64,000 nucleotides of DNA from contig NC_030679.2 of NCBI RefSeq assembly GCF_000004195.4, positions 29,687,712 to 29,751,711 on the forward strand, read 5' to 3'. The position numbers were made by a program, and so were the translations under genes. Positions 1 through 10,885 of this stretch are shown piece by piece (positions within the stretch are counted from its first letter, which is position 1; every line of letters begins with the position of its first letter). This DNA comes from Xenopus tropicalis. Its lineage: Eukaryota > Chordata > Amphibia > Anura > Pipidae. The notes beneath the pieces are model-generated. The model saw only the letters and a program-made list of their open reading frames with translations, searched no databases and was not told the origin of the DNA.

Positions 1-38
1 CATAAATAACACAAAATACAGTGCATATTAGATCTGTT

Positions 39-319
39 CAGTGTCGGACTGGCCCACGAGGATACCAGGAAAACTCCCGGTGGGCCCAGGTGTCAGTGGG
101 CCCTCCTGCTCCTAACCATTTGGCCTGTTTCATGGTCATTCCCTATTTCTGAATTGGAACAAAGAGGAGAAATAGATGGAAGAATAGATGCTGGCATGTA
201 AATAAAAGAGACTAGGAGAATAAAGAGGTTGAGTGAGGAAAGGGGGGAAAAATAGTTTGGAGAGATAACCCATAGTCTAAGGTTTTCTGGTGGGCCCCTG
301 GGGTCCCAGTCCAACACTG
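39..319 (+). mobile_element. hAT-type MITE, CAGTGTCGGACTGG family
   Basis: The element starts CAGTGTCGGACTGG and ends CCAGTCCAACACTG, so its ends are inverted repeats. It is flanked by GATCTGTT (31-38) and TATCTGTT (320-327), a 7-of-8 match, as expected for hAT transposition. An inverted copy of the same subfamily lies at 49525-49807 and looks about 90% alike over its length. It has no coding capacity. Short open frames across it are incidental. Confidence 0.85.
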
Positions 320-327
320 TATCTGTT

Positions 328-1592
328 CATGGGTATTTCCACCCTTTCTATCCAGGAGAAGCAGAACCTGTGACTGTGATGGTGGTGGTGCAGAAAGTAG
401 AGGTCCCACAGGGCCCAGACTGTTAACTTGCAATCCAAGAGTTCTGAAGTGCCCAAAAACACAATTTCTTTTTGGGACCATGGCCATTTCTCTGTAATTA
501 AAGCTGTATTGTGATCATTTCTGTATTTTCAGCCTTCACTTTTTCTTCTGCGAGAACTATTAACTCAAACTATTTCTGTATAATTCAGCATTCTTTAATG
601 AAAATGAATTCCCAATGCTTTTGGCTCATCATTTTTATTGCTGCGAGTGTGATGTATCAAGGGCTAATAAGCAAGTAGATGCAAAGATATACTGGCAGCT
701 TCCTTAAAATAATATGTCCTAAAGGAGAAAGGTGTGAATACAAAGCTGACGGAACTGTGTCAGTTTCTTGGAGACAAGGAAGGCAATCAAAGCTAATCAT
801 TTCCAAGTAATATTTTACTTTTGTATTTTTCCATATTCCTTTCTCCCTTTTTTTTTAAAGAAAGAAAAAGGGTTCGTTGTAGAGAATGTGTAGGGCACAA
901 TCAGCATAACAAATGTATATCGTCAACACTACCACTTCTATATAAGAGAATGATAACTACAAAGTGTGCCCTAGTGAAACAACACTGACTGAATGAAGGG
1001 AATTCAGTCCCATGAAATCAGAAATGAGTTCCTATGAATTCAGTAAAAAAATGCCTTCCACTTACAAATAACATATGGAGTGTACCCGTATAGGGTATCC
1101 TATGCAAGTGCCTGTGCATTGACTTTAGTTTTGGAACTAGCAGATTTGCAGATTCACATGTTTTCATCTTTCATTTTGTACTCCCTTTTGATGTGGAGCA
1201 TAGGCCCTCTATTCCAGGACTTTGCCACCACTCTGCCCACTCTGGTTTCATGATCTTAGATCATGCTGAAAAATTCTCCTATGCTAGCCTGCTCCTATGT
1301 CACCTACATTTTATTCTTGGGCATTTGTTTTCTTCCTAAACTTTGCTTTTTTATATCAATCTTTGCATATTTCTGAACATATCTCTATTTACACTGCTCC
1401 TTATAGAGACTGATCAGTCACTGCCCTAATGAACTCAAGGTTTGGTTTATAATTACTGGCTTTGTATTTACTGATGATACTTAATTGTGCAAAACATTGG
1501 GCTCCATGCAGGATGTCTTCATTTTGCAGGATAATTTAAACTAGATGGTATACTGGGCAGCATACTGGAACATTATATTCGGCATTGGTAAG
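328..1592. other. unique AT-rich DNA, nothing recognised
   Basis: No repeat termini, long open frame or splice-flanked coding stretch is visible. There is a short T-run and A-run near 846-870. Confidence 0.5.
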
Positions 1593-1593
1593 T

Positions 1594-1886
1594 GTAAAGG
1601 TCCCCATACACCTTCAGATCCGCTTGCTTGGCAATGTCGCCAAGTGATCGGATCTTCTCCCGATATCCCCCACCTTAGGGTGGGCGATATCGGGAGAATC
1701 CAGGCTACAATGACGTGTATAGACAAAGTTGGTTCGGGGGCCGCATCGGCTCCCCGATCGATATCCGGCTGATTTCAGGGCGGGCAGGCCCGTCGGTAGT
1801 GCCCATACACGGGCCGATTAGCTGCCGAATCGGTCTAAGGGACTGATATTGGCAGCTAGAATCAACCCATGTATGGGGACCTTAAG
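1594..1886 (+). mobile_element. MITE with AAGGTCCCCATACA ends and an internal hairpin
   Basis: The left end reads TAAAGGTCCCCATACA and the right end TGTATGGGGACCTTAA, giving inverted repeats of about 15 bp bordered by TAAA/TTAA. That suggests a TTAA-targeting family (piggyBac or Kolobok type). The interior is more GC-rich than its surroundings. It holds a near-perfect hairpin at 1655-1698 whose arms are TTCTCCCGATATC and GATATCGGGAGAA. It has no coding capacity. Confidence 0.7.
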
Positions 1887-4545
1887 GCTACGCATTTGGC
1901 CAAGAGCAACTTAAATACAAATTATACACAGTGTTATTCAGTTTTGCCAGAGCTCCAGGCTGTAAGACTAGATGTATTGAGTGATAAGGAAGTAGCAACA
2001 GGGCCATATGGAGAACAAATATTGGCAAACAGTCCTATAGTTTATTAGACATAGGCAGGAAGACATAGCAGGTAGGCGTGGGCCTATAGGTAAGGCAGGC
2101 AAAAGTACAAAAGTACAAAGAGTTCAGACACAGAGATAGAGAGGTCATGCCGGGTATCAGTAGTAGCAATATAACAAAACAAAGTCAATACCTGAGGTCC
2201 AAAAGCACAATAGTTACTCATCAGCAACATGCAGTGTAAACCTACAAATAGTATAGGGTTTTTACTGTGTATATTTTTTATTTTTCTCCACTTACATTGT
2301 GGCGATATTAGCCCCCTGCATCTAGACCACAGTGTCTACTACCACATACCAATGAAATCAGTGCAAGGGATGAAAGTATAATCTTCCCTTGTTAAGGTAA
2401 GACTTCTCCTTTAATATGCAGTACAACTGTGGGCATTAGTCCACAGAATGTAGACACAAGCTGGAAAAATTGCAAATCTAGTCAGTCAATATGTAACAAG
2501 CTTACTGCTTTGCTGATGGCAATAACAAGATGTAGAAAAACTGTCCTGTCCATAAGTGTACATTTTTCAACAGATTGTACAGAACGCAAGGGATCCACTA
2601 TGCAATACTAATATATTAGTATGATGAAATACACTTATTATTTGTTAGCAAACATGTTTAGCAGGTGGTCCACTTCTGCAGATATCCCTTATGGTGAGAA
2701 TCTAGACAGACTATACATTAGTCTGATACTGATATAAACATTGCATTGATTAAATTAGAAATTCACTGGAAATGAAAGTAAAGCGGCAACATGCCCTTAT
2801 GTTATGGTTGTCTATATTTTTATTTTAGCTTAGTGTTAAAGTATGGATAGTTTTTCATTAAAATGGAGTTTTCATCTATGGAAACCTTTCCACAGGCTTG
2901 ATTAAAAGAAATTATAATAATATATTGCTAGTAAAAAAAAAAGTATCTTATCAAATGTTTCCCTACAATAAAATACCTAATGAGTAGGGATATACAAATG
3001 TTCATGCCCAGGCACAGTTTTGTGGTAAAATTTGTAGTTTCATCAGTGGCAAACTTTTTCTCAAATGTTAGAATTTCTCCATATTGTCTGTTTTGTCGGT
3101 TGAAGCCTGATTTTCAGAATCACTACTCTGAGCAACTAGGAAAAAGGATATCTAGACAGTATACAGTAAATACTGACTAAGAAAAAAAAAATGGCAGCAT
3201 GGAAGCCTTTTTTCCCATATGAATAACTGTAGTAGAATAGTGGAAAGGAGCTTCTTTAACAATGTAGGACAAGTATATGCTATTGCAGAGATAAAAACTC
3301 CTTAACCAAAATGTCATTTCACCTTTGCCATTGGTTTTAAGCACTCTGCGTTTTGTGGTTTTGCAAAATTTTTCACAGTTTTGTGAACGCAAAGCAAAAT
3401 GCCCTGAGTTTACATATCAGTAATTATCCATTCATTGACTGAAATTATAGTACTCCAATTGGGAATCTCTAAATGGGAAGAGGTGCTCTTAAAGTACAGT
3501 ATTATAGTTTTATTGGCTCCCTATTCTTCTTCCATTACCAGGGTTCTCCTTTGTCTAGATGGTCCATAGGTAAATTGAGATACGACCAGTGAAGGAAAGA
3601 GTTTCATGAATGAAGCACTTAAACCATGAAGAGTTTTTTTCTTAATGACTTTTTCCCATTTATTGCCTCAACCTCAACCCACCTAATGTAACTTCTATCC
3701 CTTGGATCAATCACTTTCTCTCTATAGCTCATTCTCTTTCCATTTTTTGTTGCTTTATCTAACCCACCCCCCCATTCTAAACACTCATTTGCAATCACTT
3801 ATCCTCAAAACAAGCATCTCATTTAATTTGGTCTAATGTAAAGATTTTAGGGAGTAGTTTTTGTTATTTTATTGACAAACCTTCAATGTCATGTATTACT
3901 GTGCCACATATTAGTCCAGACATATGTAAAATGAGCTGAGCTAATTTGCAGAATTTCACAGAAATTTTACAGATTATGAGTGTGAGAAGTTTTTAATTTG
4001 TCATTACTGTTTTAATATAAGGTATTGTTTTATTAATAAGCATTACCAATGTTTCATTCCTAACCTGTACTTTTGCACTATAATGTTCACTGACTTTTTG
4101 TACAAAATACACCTTGAGAAAACACGGTTGATATGTATTTATGTTGCCAAGCTAGGTTTGGCTACAACTGTACATTGAAAAATATCATTAATATACAAAC
4201 ATGGTGAAATGAATGTGTTAAAGCTCACAGAAATCTTACTTGTAGCATTCATGTAGCTCTACAGGTTGTCACCTGGGTCGACAGCTTACTGTGGGCCTTC
4301 CATAATTAAGCAGTTGTAAGACAAACAGAAACAGCAGGATGGAATATGTTCCTGTTAAATTAAATCCATAAAATTGTGTTCATCCTTACAGAAAGAGCAT
4401 TTTCAGAAATCTAAAACTTGACTGTACTTTTGTTAGCTTAATAGTTATACATTCATTTGATTAACTCACACACTCACACACACCATAACAATAAGATTGC
4501 TGCAAGGATTCACTGAGAATGTAGTTGGATACAGACGGGCTTCAG
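1887..4545. other. unique AT-rich DNA, nothing recognised
   Basis: About 2.7 kb of A+T-rich sequence with short homopolymers (A run near 2933-2942, C run near 3767-3774). No repeat termini or coding signal were found. Confidence 0.5.
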
Positions 4546-4547
4546 GC

Positions 4548-5076
4548 CTACAAGTTTAACGGAATAGATAAGAGATCTTTCCGTTATATGAATCTCCATA
4601 CCTTAAGGGGCTGATTTACTTACCCACGAATCCGACCCGAATTGGAAAAGTTCCGACTTGAAAACGAATATTTTGCGACTTTTTCGTATGTTTTGCGATT
4701 TTTTCGGATTCTGTACGAATTTTTCGGATCCAATACGATTTTTGCGTAAAAACGCGAGTTTTTCGTATCCATTACGAAAGTTGCGTAAAAAGTTGCGCAT
4801 TTTGCGTAGCGTTAAAACTTACGCGAAAAGTTGCGCATTTTTCGCGTAAGTTTTAACGCTACGCAAAATGCGCAACTTTTTACGCAACTTTCGTAATGGA
4901 TAGGAAAACTCGCGTTTTTACGCAAAAATCGTATTGGATCCGAAAAATTCGTAAAGAATCCGAAACCATACGAAAAAATCGCAAAGTACCGATCATTACG
5001 AAAAAAACGCAATCGGACTCCATTCGACCCGTTCGTGGGTAAGTAAATCAGCCCCTAAGTCTGATAAAAATCATAC
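4548..5076 (+). mobile_element. fragment of the ACAGGTATGGGACC repeat, split by a palindromic element
   Basis: The motif run ATCTTTCCGTTAT...CTCCATACCTTAAG at 4574-4607 and TCTGATAAAAATCAT at 5060-5074 are adjacent in intact copies of the 330-bp repeat (for example 7728-8058). Here they are separated by the palindromic element at 4607-5055. Both outer ends of the host repeat are missing, the right one because a T2-type element begins at 5077. Confidence 0.7.
4607..5055. mobile_element. palindromic Harbinger-like MITE
   Basis: The termini are GGGGCTGATTTACTT and AAGTAAATCAGCCCC, and the whole 449 bp folds as one long inverted repeat centred near 4831. TAA flanks both sides (4604-4606 and 5056-5058), matching the 3-bp TWA duplication of PIF/Harbinger transposons. 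The arms are unusually rich in CpG and in TTTTCG/CGAAAA words. Open frames of 60-66 codons in both directions here are by-products of the palindrome. The superfamily call is an inference. Confidence 0.75.
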
Positions 5077-5285
5077 AAAGGAGAAGGAAAGGTAAAAACT
5101 AAGTAAGCTTTGTCAGAAAGGTCTACGTAAATACAGCCATAGGTACTCACAGAAACGCTGCACTGAGTCCTCTATCAAAAGAAACACAGGATTTTTGTCT
5201 CCTTTTTTGTTCTTAGGGTTTCTGACTTCCTCTCTCAGTTTTATTATTGCTACCATATAATATTGACTATATGAGTAAACTGCAA
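5077..5285 (+). mobile_element. T2/Kolobok-type MITE, left part
   Basis: It begins ACAAAGGAGAAGGAAAGG, a decayed form of the T2 terminus TTAAAGGRR, and matches the element at 60976-61280 over its first 100 bp or so (AAGTAAGCTTT, TCAGAAAGGTCT, AATACAGCCATA). The right terminus is not recognisable. It sits inside the AAAAATCAT segment of the 330-bp repeat, so it inserted into that repeat. Confidence 0.65.
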
Positions 5286-6654
5286 AATACTCTAGATCAC
5301 CTACTCACCAGATGGCAGATTATCAGAAGCAATCTGTATACTGGTCAATCCTCTGAGCTCATTTGGCGGATATGCATAAGAGAAAAGGTATGCCAACAAG
5401 TGTAATATAGTTTTAATATAAAATATAAAAGATGCCCGAAGGGAAATACTCACAAGGTTTATAACACAAGCAGCATTGTACAATAAGCAAATTCAAGTCC
5501 CTTTTATGATAACACCACACTTCCTCAGGAGGGATGTCATGATCAATAGTCTAATGCCACTGTGATGGTGTAATTCATACATACAGTATAAAGTTAATTG
5601 GGCCAACAGGGTCAGATGTTCATCTGTATACATGCCAAAGTAAGACAAAACATATAGGCTCACTAAGTAGTTGTAATTGTGTTCCACAGATGCACAAGCC
5701 TCCTTTTGATAGGCAAAAGAGGGGCAGAAAGGACACCATCTCTGTGCCACATTTCTGGGGATAGTTAACCCAAATAAGTAATGTTCACCTGTCTGTAGGA
5801 CCAATGCAGTAGGTATTGATTAATATAAAGATTTTAAAATCTTATTAACAAATTAACTCATGTAAGGTAATATTTTGAATATTTAAAAAAAAAATTTCAA
5901 CATTAAATGTTATTTCCCATAATTTTGTGTTTCCTTTTTTGCTCCTCTTCTTTCAAGTTGGGATATTTTCTAATAACTAATACAAATCCAAACTCTTACT
6001 TTGTGACTAGACCCTAAAAAGGGCTGTTGACAGGAATAGCAATCTATTAATAAGTTTAATATCCATCTACTGGATGTATATTGCTTTCAATCACAGAATC
6101 CTCAGGATCTTGTAAATAGCACAGCTCTTAAAATTTGGGATATCAAAGGCTTTGGTCATTTAATTTCTACATCAAGAATTATTCACTTAATGCGCGGCAT
6201 TGCCCCACTCTGTAATGTATTGGCACATTTAGATTATTATTACTCTGGGATCGGCATATATGTCAAATGCGAAGAACTAGCTATTCTATCCATGATCTTT
6301 ATTACTTTTTGTCTGTAACTCAGGACATGTCATGGTACAAAATAAACTAGAACGAGAGTTATCTAATTTGAATGCATTTGAATTGAGTAATCTAAATTGC
6401 AACAGTCCATGTTGATATCAGCAAACATTCCTCAATGTGCAACAAGGATGGATGAAGGATGAAACATTGTACTCTTTGGTGCCTGTTATTATACAGTATG
6501 TTTTTGGAATTACAATATCCATGTTTGTGTCTCAAGATGGAATGTGATGCCGAAGGTAAAATTCTTCTATGGCCATAATAGGTTTTTCTTACAAAAGGTC
6601 AAAAAAAAGTGCCTGTTGTTTAGCTTTCTCCATTACAATATGTCTAGACCTGGC
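5286..6654. other. unique AT-rich DNA, nothing recognised
   Basis: No repeat ends or coding exon were seen. A 103-codon open frame on the minus strand (5493-5804) has no domain-like pattern and is probably chance. Confidence 0.5.
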
Positions 6655-6910
6655 TATAATTAATCTGTCCTGTTTCGCTTCGTTATAAAATTCATGAAAC
6701 GGCAAGAAAATTAGTGAAATGGTGAAAAATTTGCAAAACGCGCTTGTCGCACGTTTTTTTTGTCGCACGTGTCTATTTTGTCGGCTGCGTCTTTTTTAGT
6801 TGGCCGCGTCTTTTTTGGTCCCCCACATTTTTTTTGACGCAACCGTGCCCAATTTGACGTGCGTCTAAATTTTTTGACGCGTGGCTAATATGTCCGCGAC
6901 AAATTTTCAT
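6655..6910 (+). mobile_element. decayed hAT-type MITE, TAGTGATGAGCGAA family
   Basis: It holds the family landmarks CTGTTTCGCTTCG, the GAAACGG words and a run of TTTTGTCGCACG-like units. The left terminus and exact right terminus have been lost, so no target duplication can be read. Confidence 0.65.
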
Positions 6911-7727
6911 GGAAGTTTTACAAAACAATCCTCAATTGTTTTAACCTTGTCTGGACTTGACTTTTTCCCAGTGGAACTTGACCTAGGGAATGTCTCTAAA
7001 CCCAGGGAGAAATCTAGTCGGCAGATTTTAGCTACCAATTTGAGCTGATTCAGACCAAATTAGTAGCTTTTCTGTCTGTGCCCGGGTCTTTCGTGTAGGC
7101 CTCACAAAAATTGCCCAGATATTTTAGGGCAGGTTTCAAAATCCTGTCAGATGAGGACCACATCTGACCTTGGAGTAGTGGGCCTCCAACAGCAGAAGCT
7201 TGAACGGCCTCAACTAAATGAGGTCTAAAGCCTGATATTGATAAAAGATGCAGATTATGCAGAGAGTAGCAAGCCTGCTATAGTAAATTCTAAGCATATT
7301 ATAAGTTGAGGAGGATTCCATGGCTATATAGAGGTGCAAATATGCAGGAAAGAAAAGTATTTATAAAAAGTATGTATACACTATCTATCTGCACTTCCTG
7401 ATGTCACAGCCCTTTATGTGGAATGATAAATAATCAGGTCATCCATAGCGAGATAATAAATTGTGCAAAACAATGCTAGATTATGTTGCACAGCACATTT
7501 TAAAATGCAGGTACAGAGCGTCATGCACCATTCTGCAAAGATACCATCAAATTAAATGAATAATGTTCTAATCATTGCAAATTGAAATGACTCATTTATT
7601 TAATGCCTTAATGGAATTTTTTACAGTTGACAATAAAGTAACTAATTGCACAATTAAGAATTGTATTTATTGTAGTTGTCTTTGATTTGCACCTGAACCA
7701 GCAAAAAAATAAAATGGAGAATGTTTG
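6911..7727. other. unique DNA, nothing recognised
   Basis: No transposon termini, RNA gene or coding pattern is visible. Confidence 0.5.
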
Positions 7728-8058
7728 TACAGGTATAGGACCTGTTATCCAGAATGCTCAGGACCCGGGGCTTTCCGGATAAGGGATCTTTCCGTAATTT
7801 GGATCTCCATGCCTTAAGTCTACTAAAAATCATTTAAACATAATTTAAACCCAATAGGATTGTTTTGCCTCCTATAAGGATTAATTATATCTTAGTTGGG
7901 CTCAAGTACAAGGTACTGTTTTATTATAATGGAGAAAAAGGAAATCATTTTTAAAAATTTGAATTATTTTCTTATAATGGAGTCTATGGGAGATGGCCTT
8001 CCGTAATTCTGAACTTTCTGGATAAGAGGTTCCCGGATAAGGGATCCCATACCTGTAC
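7728..8058 (+). mobile_element. complete 330-bp ACAGGTATGGGACC interspersed repeat
   Basis: It starts TACAGGTATAGGACC and ends GGATCCCATACCTGTA, so the ends are inverted repeats. It contains the landmark words CTTTCCGTAATTTGG, AAACCCAATAGGATTG, ATTATATCTTAGTTGGG and TCTATGGGAGATGG. Further copies lie at 30216, 42655, 44676, 52219, 52451, 54962 and 62917. I recognise it as a common Xenopus repeat but cannot assign a superfamily, because no consistent target duplication is seen across copies. Confidence 0.8.
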
Positions 8059-8109
8059 TGTACTAATGTTTGGTTAGCGTATTGTTGCGTCTGGTAAATC
8101 CTCTATGTA

Positions 8110-8232
8110 AATTTAATATGGACCTTATATTATAAGCTCCACTGGGGCAGGGGCTAAAGTAGTATCTCTGTAAAGCACTACAGCCGGTATATGTCAGCTT
8201 TTACATAAACAAAGGCTAATAATAATAATATT
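8110..8232 (+). mobile_element. LINE/SINE 3' tail of L2 type
   Basis: The words TAAGCTCCACTGGGGCAGGGGC and CTGTAAAGCACT followed by an (AAT)n end match the 3' UTR seen also at 12745-13470 and 14935-15045. Only the extreme 3' end is present, as is usual for a 5'-truncated retroposon. No reading frame remains. Confidence 0.6.
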
Positions 8233-8719
8233 GTGTCCATCATGATAAGATCTACCTTCCTGAGTGACCAGGTTGAACCAAGATCACCAGGTGATTGTTC
8301 ATCATCTCTAAGGTAATGTAGGTTTTGTCACAATGTGAAACAAATCTAATTAATCATTTAATAATTCATTTATGTTGATTTACAAAAATGTTGATCGCTG
8401 TTTACAAAGCTGTTGTATTAAATTGGCAATTGTACTGTCTTCTTTCTGGAACAACTACCATAAGAGTCTGTGTACATGTCTAATGGATGTACATTGCATA
8501 CGAAGTAAGACCTTGTTATTATAATCGGAAATTCAAAATCTTTCCCCCACTAAGGGAACTAGGAGAGAGGCCATGAAATAAACAATCTCCTTGTTTTGCT
8601 ACAAGCAATGCACTTCCTAATAGTGTAATCAATCTCACTTTTATAATCAATAAGACATAATGCCAAACATATGACTAAATATATATATCGAATGAAGAGG
8701 ACTATTGCCATTGATATAA

Positions 8720-9060
8720 TGACTTGAACCGTGTTTTCCAGCAACCCAGAAACATTATTGGTAGTCACAGAAAACTTGGTCATTTTAACCTCTTATACAT
8801 CAGCTATCAAGCGGAGCTGCCAATACTGCAGGTGCTTGGCTATCTAATTTTCAACCCTTTGATTATGCAAGTGCACCTCCTGATCTTCTCCATTAATCAA
8901 CACGCTTTAATGCCAGCTATGCAAATGATTGGTCTTCCAGTCCTCGTCTTCATATGCCAAATGGGCATTATGCCAACCATGCAAATGCCAGAGAGTCTAA
9001 TCCTCTCCAGCATTAATCAGCAGACTTTATGGTAACCCTGTAAATGCCTTGCATTCCCCC
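8720..9060 (+). promoter_or_regulatory. candidate enhancer: octamer and TAAT motifs in a duplicated module
   Basis: Two perfect octamers ATGCAAAT (8919-8926 and 8979-8986) and an ATGCAAGT (8865-8872) lie among paired homeodomain-type words CATTAATCA (8891-8899 and 9011-9019). The block CTCC..CATTAATCA.CA..CTTTA.TG occurs at about 8888 and again at about 9006, 120 bp apart, so the module looks duplicated. The region carries no transposon termini. POU and homeodomain factors are known to bind such words; function here is inference only. Confidence 0.35.
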
Positions 9061-9523
9061 CTTAGCTTTTTATCCCTATCCAACAAAGATTACTTCAGTT
9101 TAATTGACTGTGTGCTTTGTTGCACATCTTATCATTGCTAATTGGTTATTATCAGCAAACAAATATTTTATATGCTCCTATAAACATGAGTATCCTCGTG
9201 GTGCTGAGTGTAGTTGTGTCGAGCAATACTAACAGATCTTAATGAATGACATGAACTTGTTGTGCACTTTTCCTTGTAGACTGCCTATATAGTCAGTGCT
9301 AAGCTATCACAGACAGGAGAAACTGATATCTCAACACATCAATGTAGAAGAAGCTGCAATTCCTGACATGGTCAGGTATGTGGCAAGTTGGGTTGCCATT
9401 TAACTGGAAGTTTGCCAGCCTAGGTGCCAAGAATGATAGCTAATGTCAATGTTAATAGGGACAAACTAATGTAAACTATATGTAAAACTATGTGTAAAAT
9501 TAGCTTCTGTTCTTATTTTAGAC

Positions 9524-9822
9524 CAGTGATCCCCATGTGAGCAACATGTTGCTCTCCAACCCCTTGGATGTTGCTCCCAGTGGCCTCAAAGCAGCAGGTG
9601 CTTATTTTTTAATTTCTGGCTTTTGGGCAAGTGTTGGTTGCATAAAAACCAGGTGTACTGCCAAACAGAGCCTCATGTAGGCTGCCAGTCCCCATAGGGG
9701 CTACCAAATAGCCAATAACAATTATTTGGTACCCCCCAGGAACACGTTTTATGGTTGTGTTGCTCCCCAAGTCTTTTTACATATGAATGTTGTTCGCGGG
9801 TAAAAAAGGTTGGGGATCCCTG
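9524..9822 (+). mobile_element. hAT-type MITE with perfect 8-bp TSD
   Basis: The element starts CAGTGATCCCC and ends GGGGATCCCTG. It is bounded by the perfect direct repeat TTTTAGAC at 9516-9523 and 9823-9830, so both ends are exact. The interior includes GTTGCTC, CCAGTGGCCTCAAAG and GGGGCTACCAAATAGCC. Relatives are at 23947-24208 (opposite strand) and 42016-42282. Confidence 0.9.
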
Positions 9823-10092
9823 TTTTAGACCATTATTCAAACCAGCAATTGGTGGTACACATTGTAAATTAGTTTAGGAAGTTTGGAGTAAATTCTGCTT
9901 ATGACATGTGGCCAGTGCAATGGCAAAGTGTGGCAGCACTTGTAAAGCGTTTTCTTTGTGTCTGGAGTTTGTACTGGAGTGGGGTCAGTGTCGACAGAAT
10001 GAGTGTTACAGCAGTCTATATAAGAATAAGATTATTGCATGAATTAATAGTTTTATTAATTAATGTTAGGTGTTAAATATGGGGAATAATAG

Positions 10093-10470
10093 TGATGAGC
10101 GAAATTTTCCAGCAGGCATGGATTTGCTGCGAAAATCCACATTTCACTATTGTCGGATTGTTTTGGGAAATGGCTGAAAAAAAACCACTGTGTGAGGACA
10201 AAGTTGCAGTCGAGTAAAAAAGGTTGCGCAAAAAATAGTTGCTGTTGTGTCAAAAAAACATTGTGGTGGAGTCAAAAAAGTCACAGTCGCATCTAAAAAG
10301 TCACAATCGGGGCAAATATGTCATGGTAGTGTCAAAAAAGTCACAGTCATGTCAACAAAAAGTTGTGCACGTCAAAATAGTCATGTGGTTGCTGCATTTT
10401 GCAATTTTTTTTCCGTATCCTGTATTGCCGTTTTGCAAATTTGTTCATCGCCGTTTTGCAGATTTGTTCA
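10093..10470 (+). mobile_element. hAT-type MITE, TAGTGATGAGCGAA family, decayed
   Basis: It begins TAGTGATGAGCGAAA and ends near GATTTGTTCATCATT. The interior is a degenerate array of GTCAAAAAAGTCACAGTCG-like units. A better preserved copy follows 70 bp downstream in the same orientation. No clear target duplication is seen. Confidence 0.7.
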
Positions 10471-10542
10471 TCATTATTCTTAAACTAAAGGGGCGAGATT
10501 TTGTTTACATCCGAAAATGAGGAGTAAATGAGAGGTCAGAAT

Positions 10543-10877
10543 TAGTGATGGGCGAAATGTTTTGCCAGGCATGGATTCACAGCGAATTTCCGCGTTTCGC
10601 CATTGGCGGATTGTTTTGCGAAACAGATGACAAAATTCGCTGCGGAAATATTCGCCACACGTCCAAAAATAATAGTCACGCGACAAAATAATAGCCGCAG
10701 GCGACAAAATAATAACCGCAGGCGACAAAATAATAGCCGAGCAACAAAATAATAGCCGCGGGTGACAAAATAATAGCCGTGCTATTTTTTTTGACATGCA
10801 AAATTTTCGCCGTTTTGCGAATCTTTTGAAAGATTCGCAATTTTTTTGGCGAAACGGGACAGATTCGCTCATCACTA
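10543..10877 (+). mobile_element. hAT-type MITE, TAGTGATGGGCGAA family, perfect TSD
   Basis: It runs from TAGTGATGGGCG to CGCTCATCACTA and is flanked by the perfect 8-bp repeat GTCAGAAT at 10535-10542 and 10878-10885. The centre (about 10670-10790) is an array of GACAAAATAATAGCCGCGG-type units of 18-22 bp. Open frames of 85-131 codons on the minus strand repeat the motif IILSPA and merely translate this array. Confidence 0.92.
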
Positions 10878-10885
10878 GTCAGAAT

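Noticed and set aside
4603..5012. Mirrored Phe/Arg-rich frames on both strands
   Set aside because: They are forced by the long palindrome of a Harbinger-like MITE.
10480..10875. Frame of 131 codons with repeated IILSPA motif on the minus strand
   Set aside because: It is the translation of the 18-22 bp inner array of a hAT-type MITE with exact ends and target duplication.
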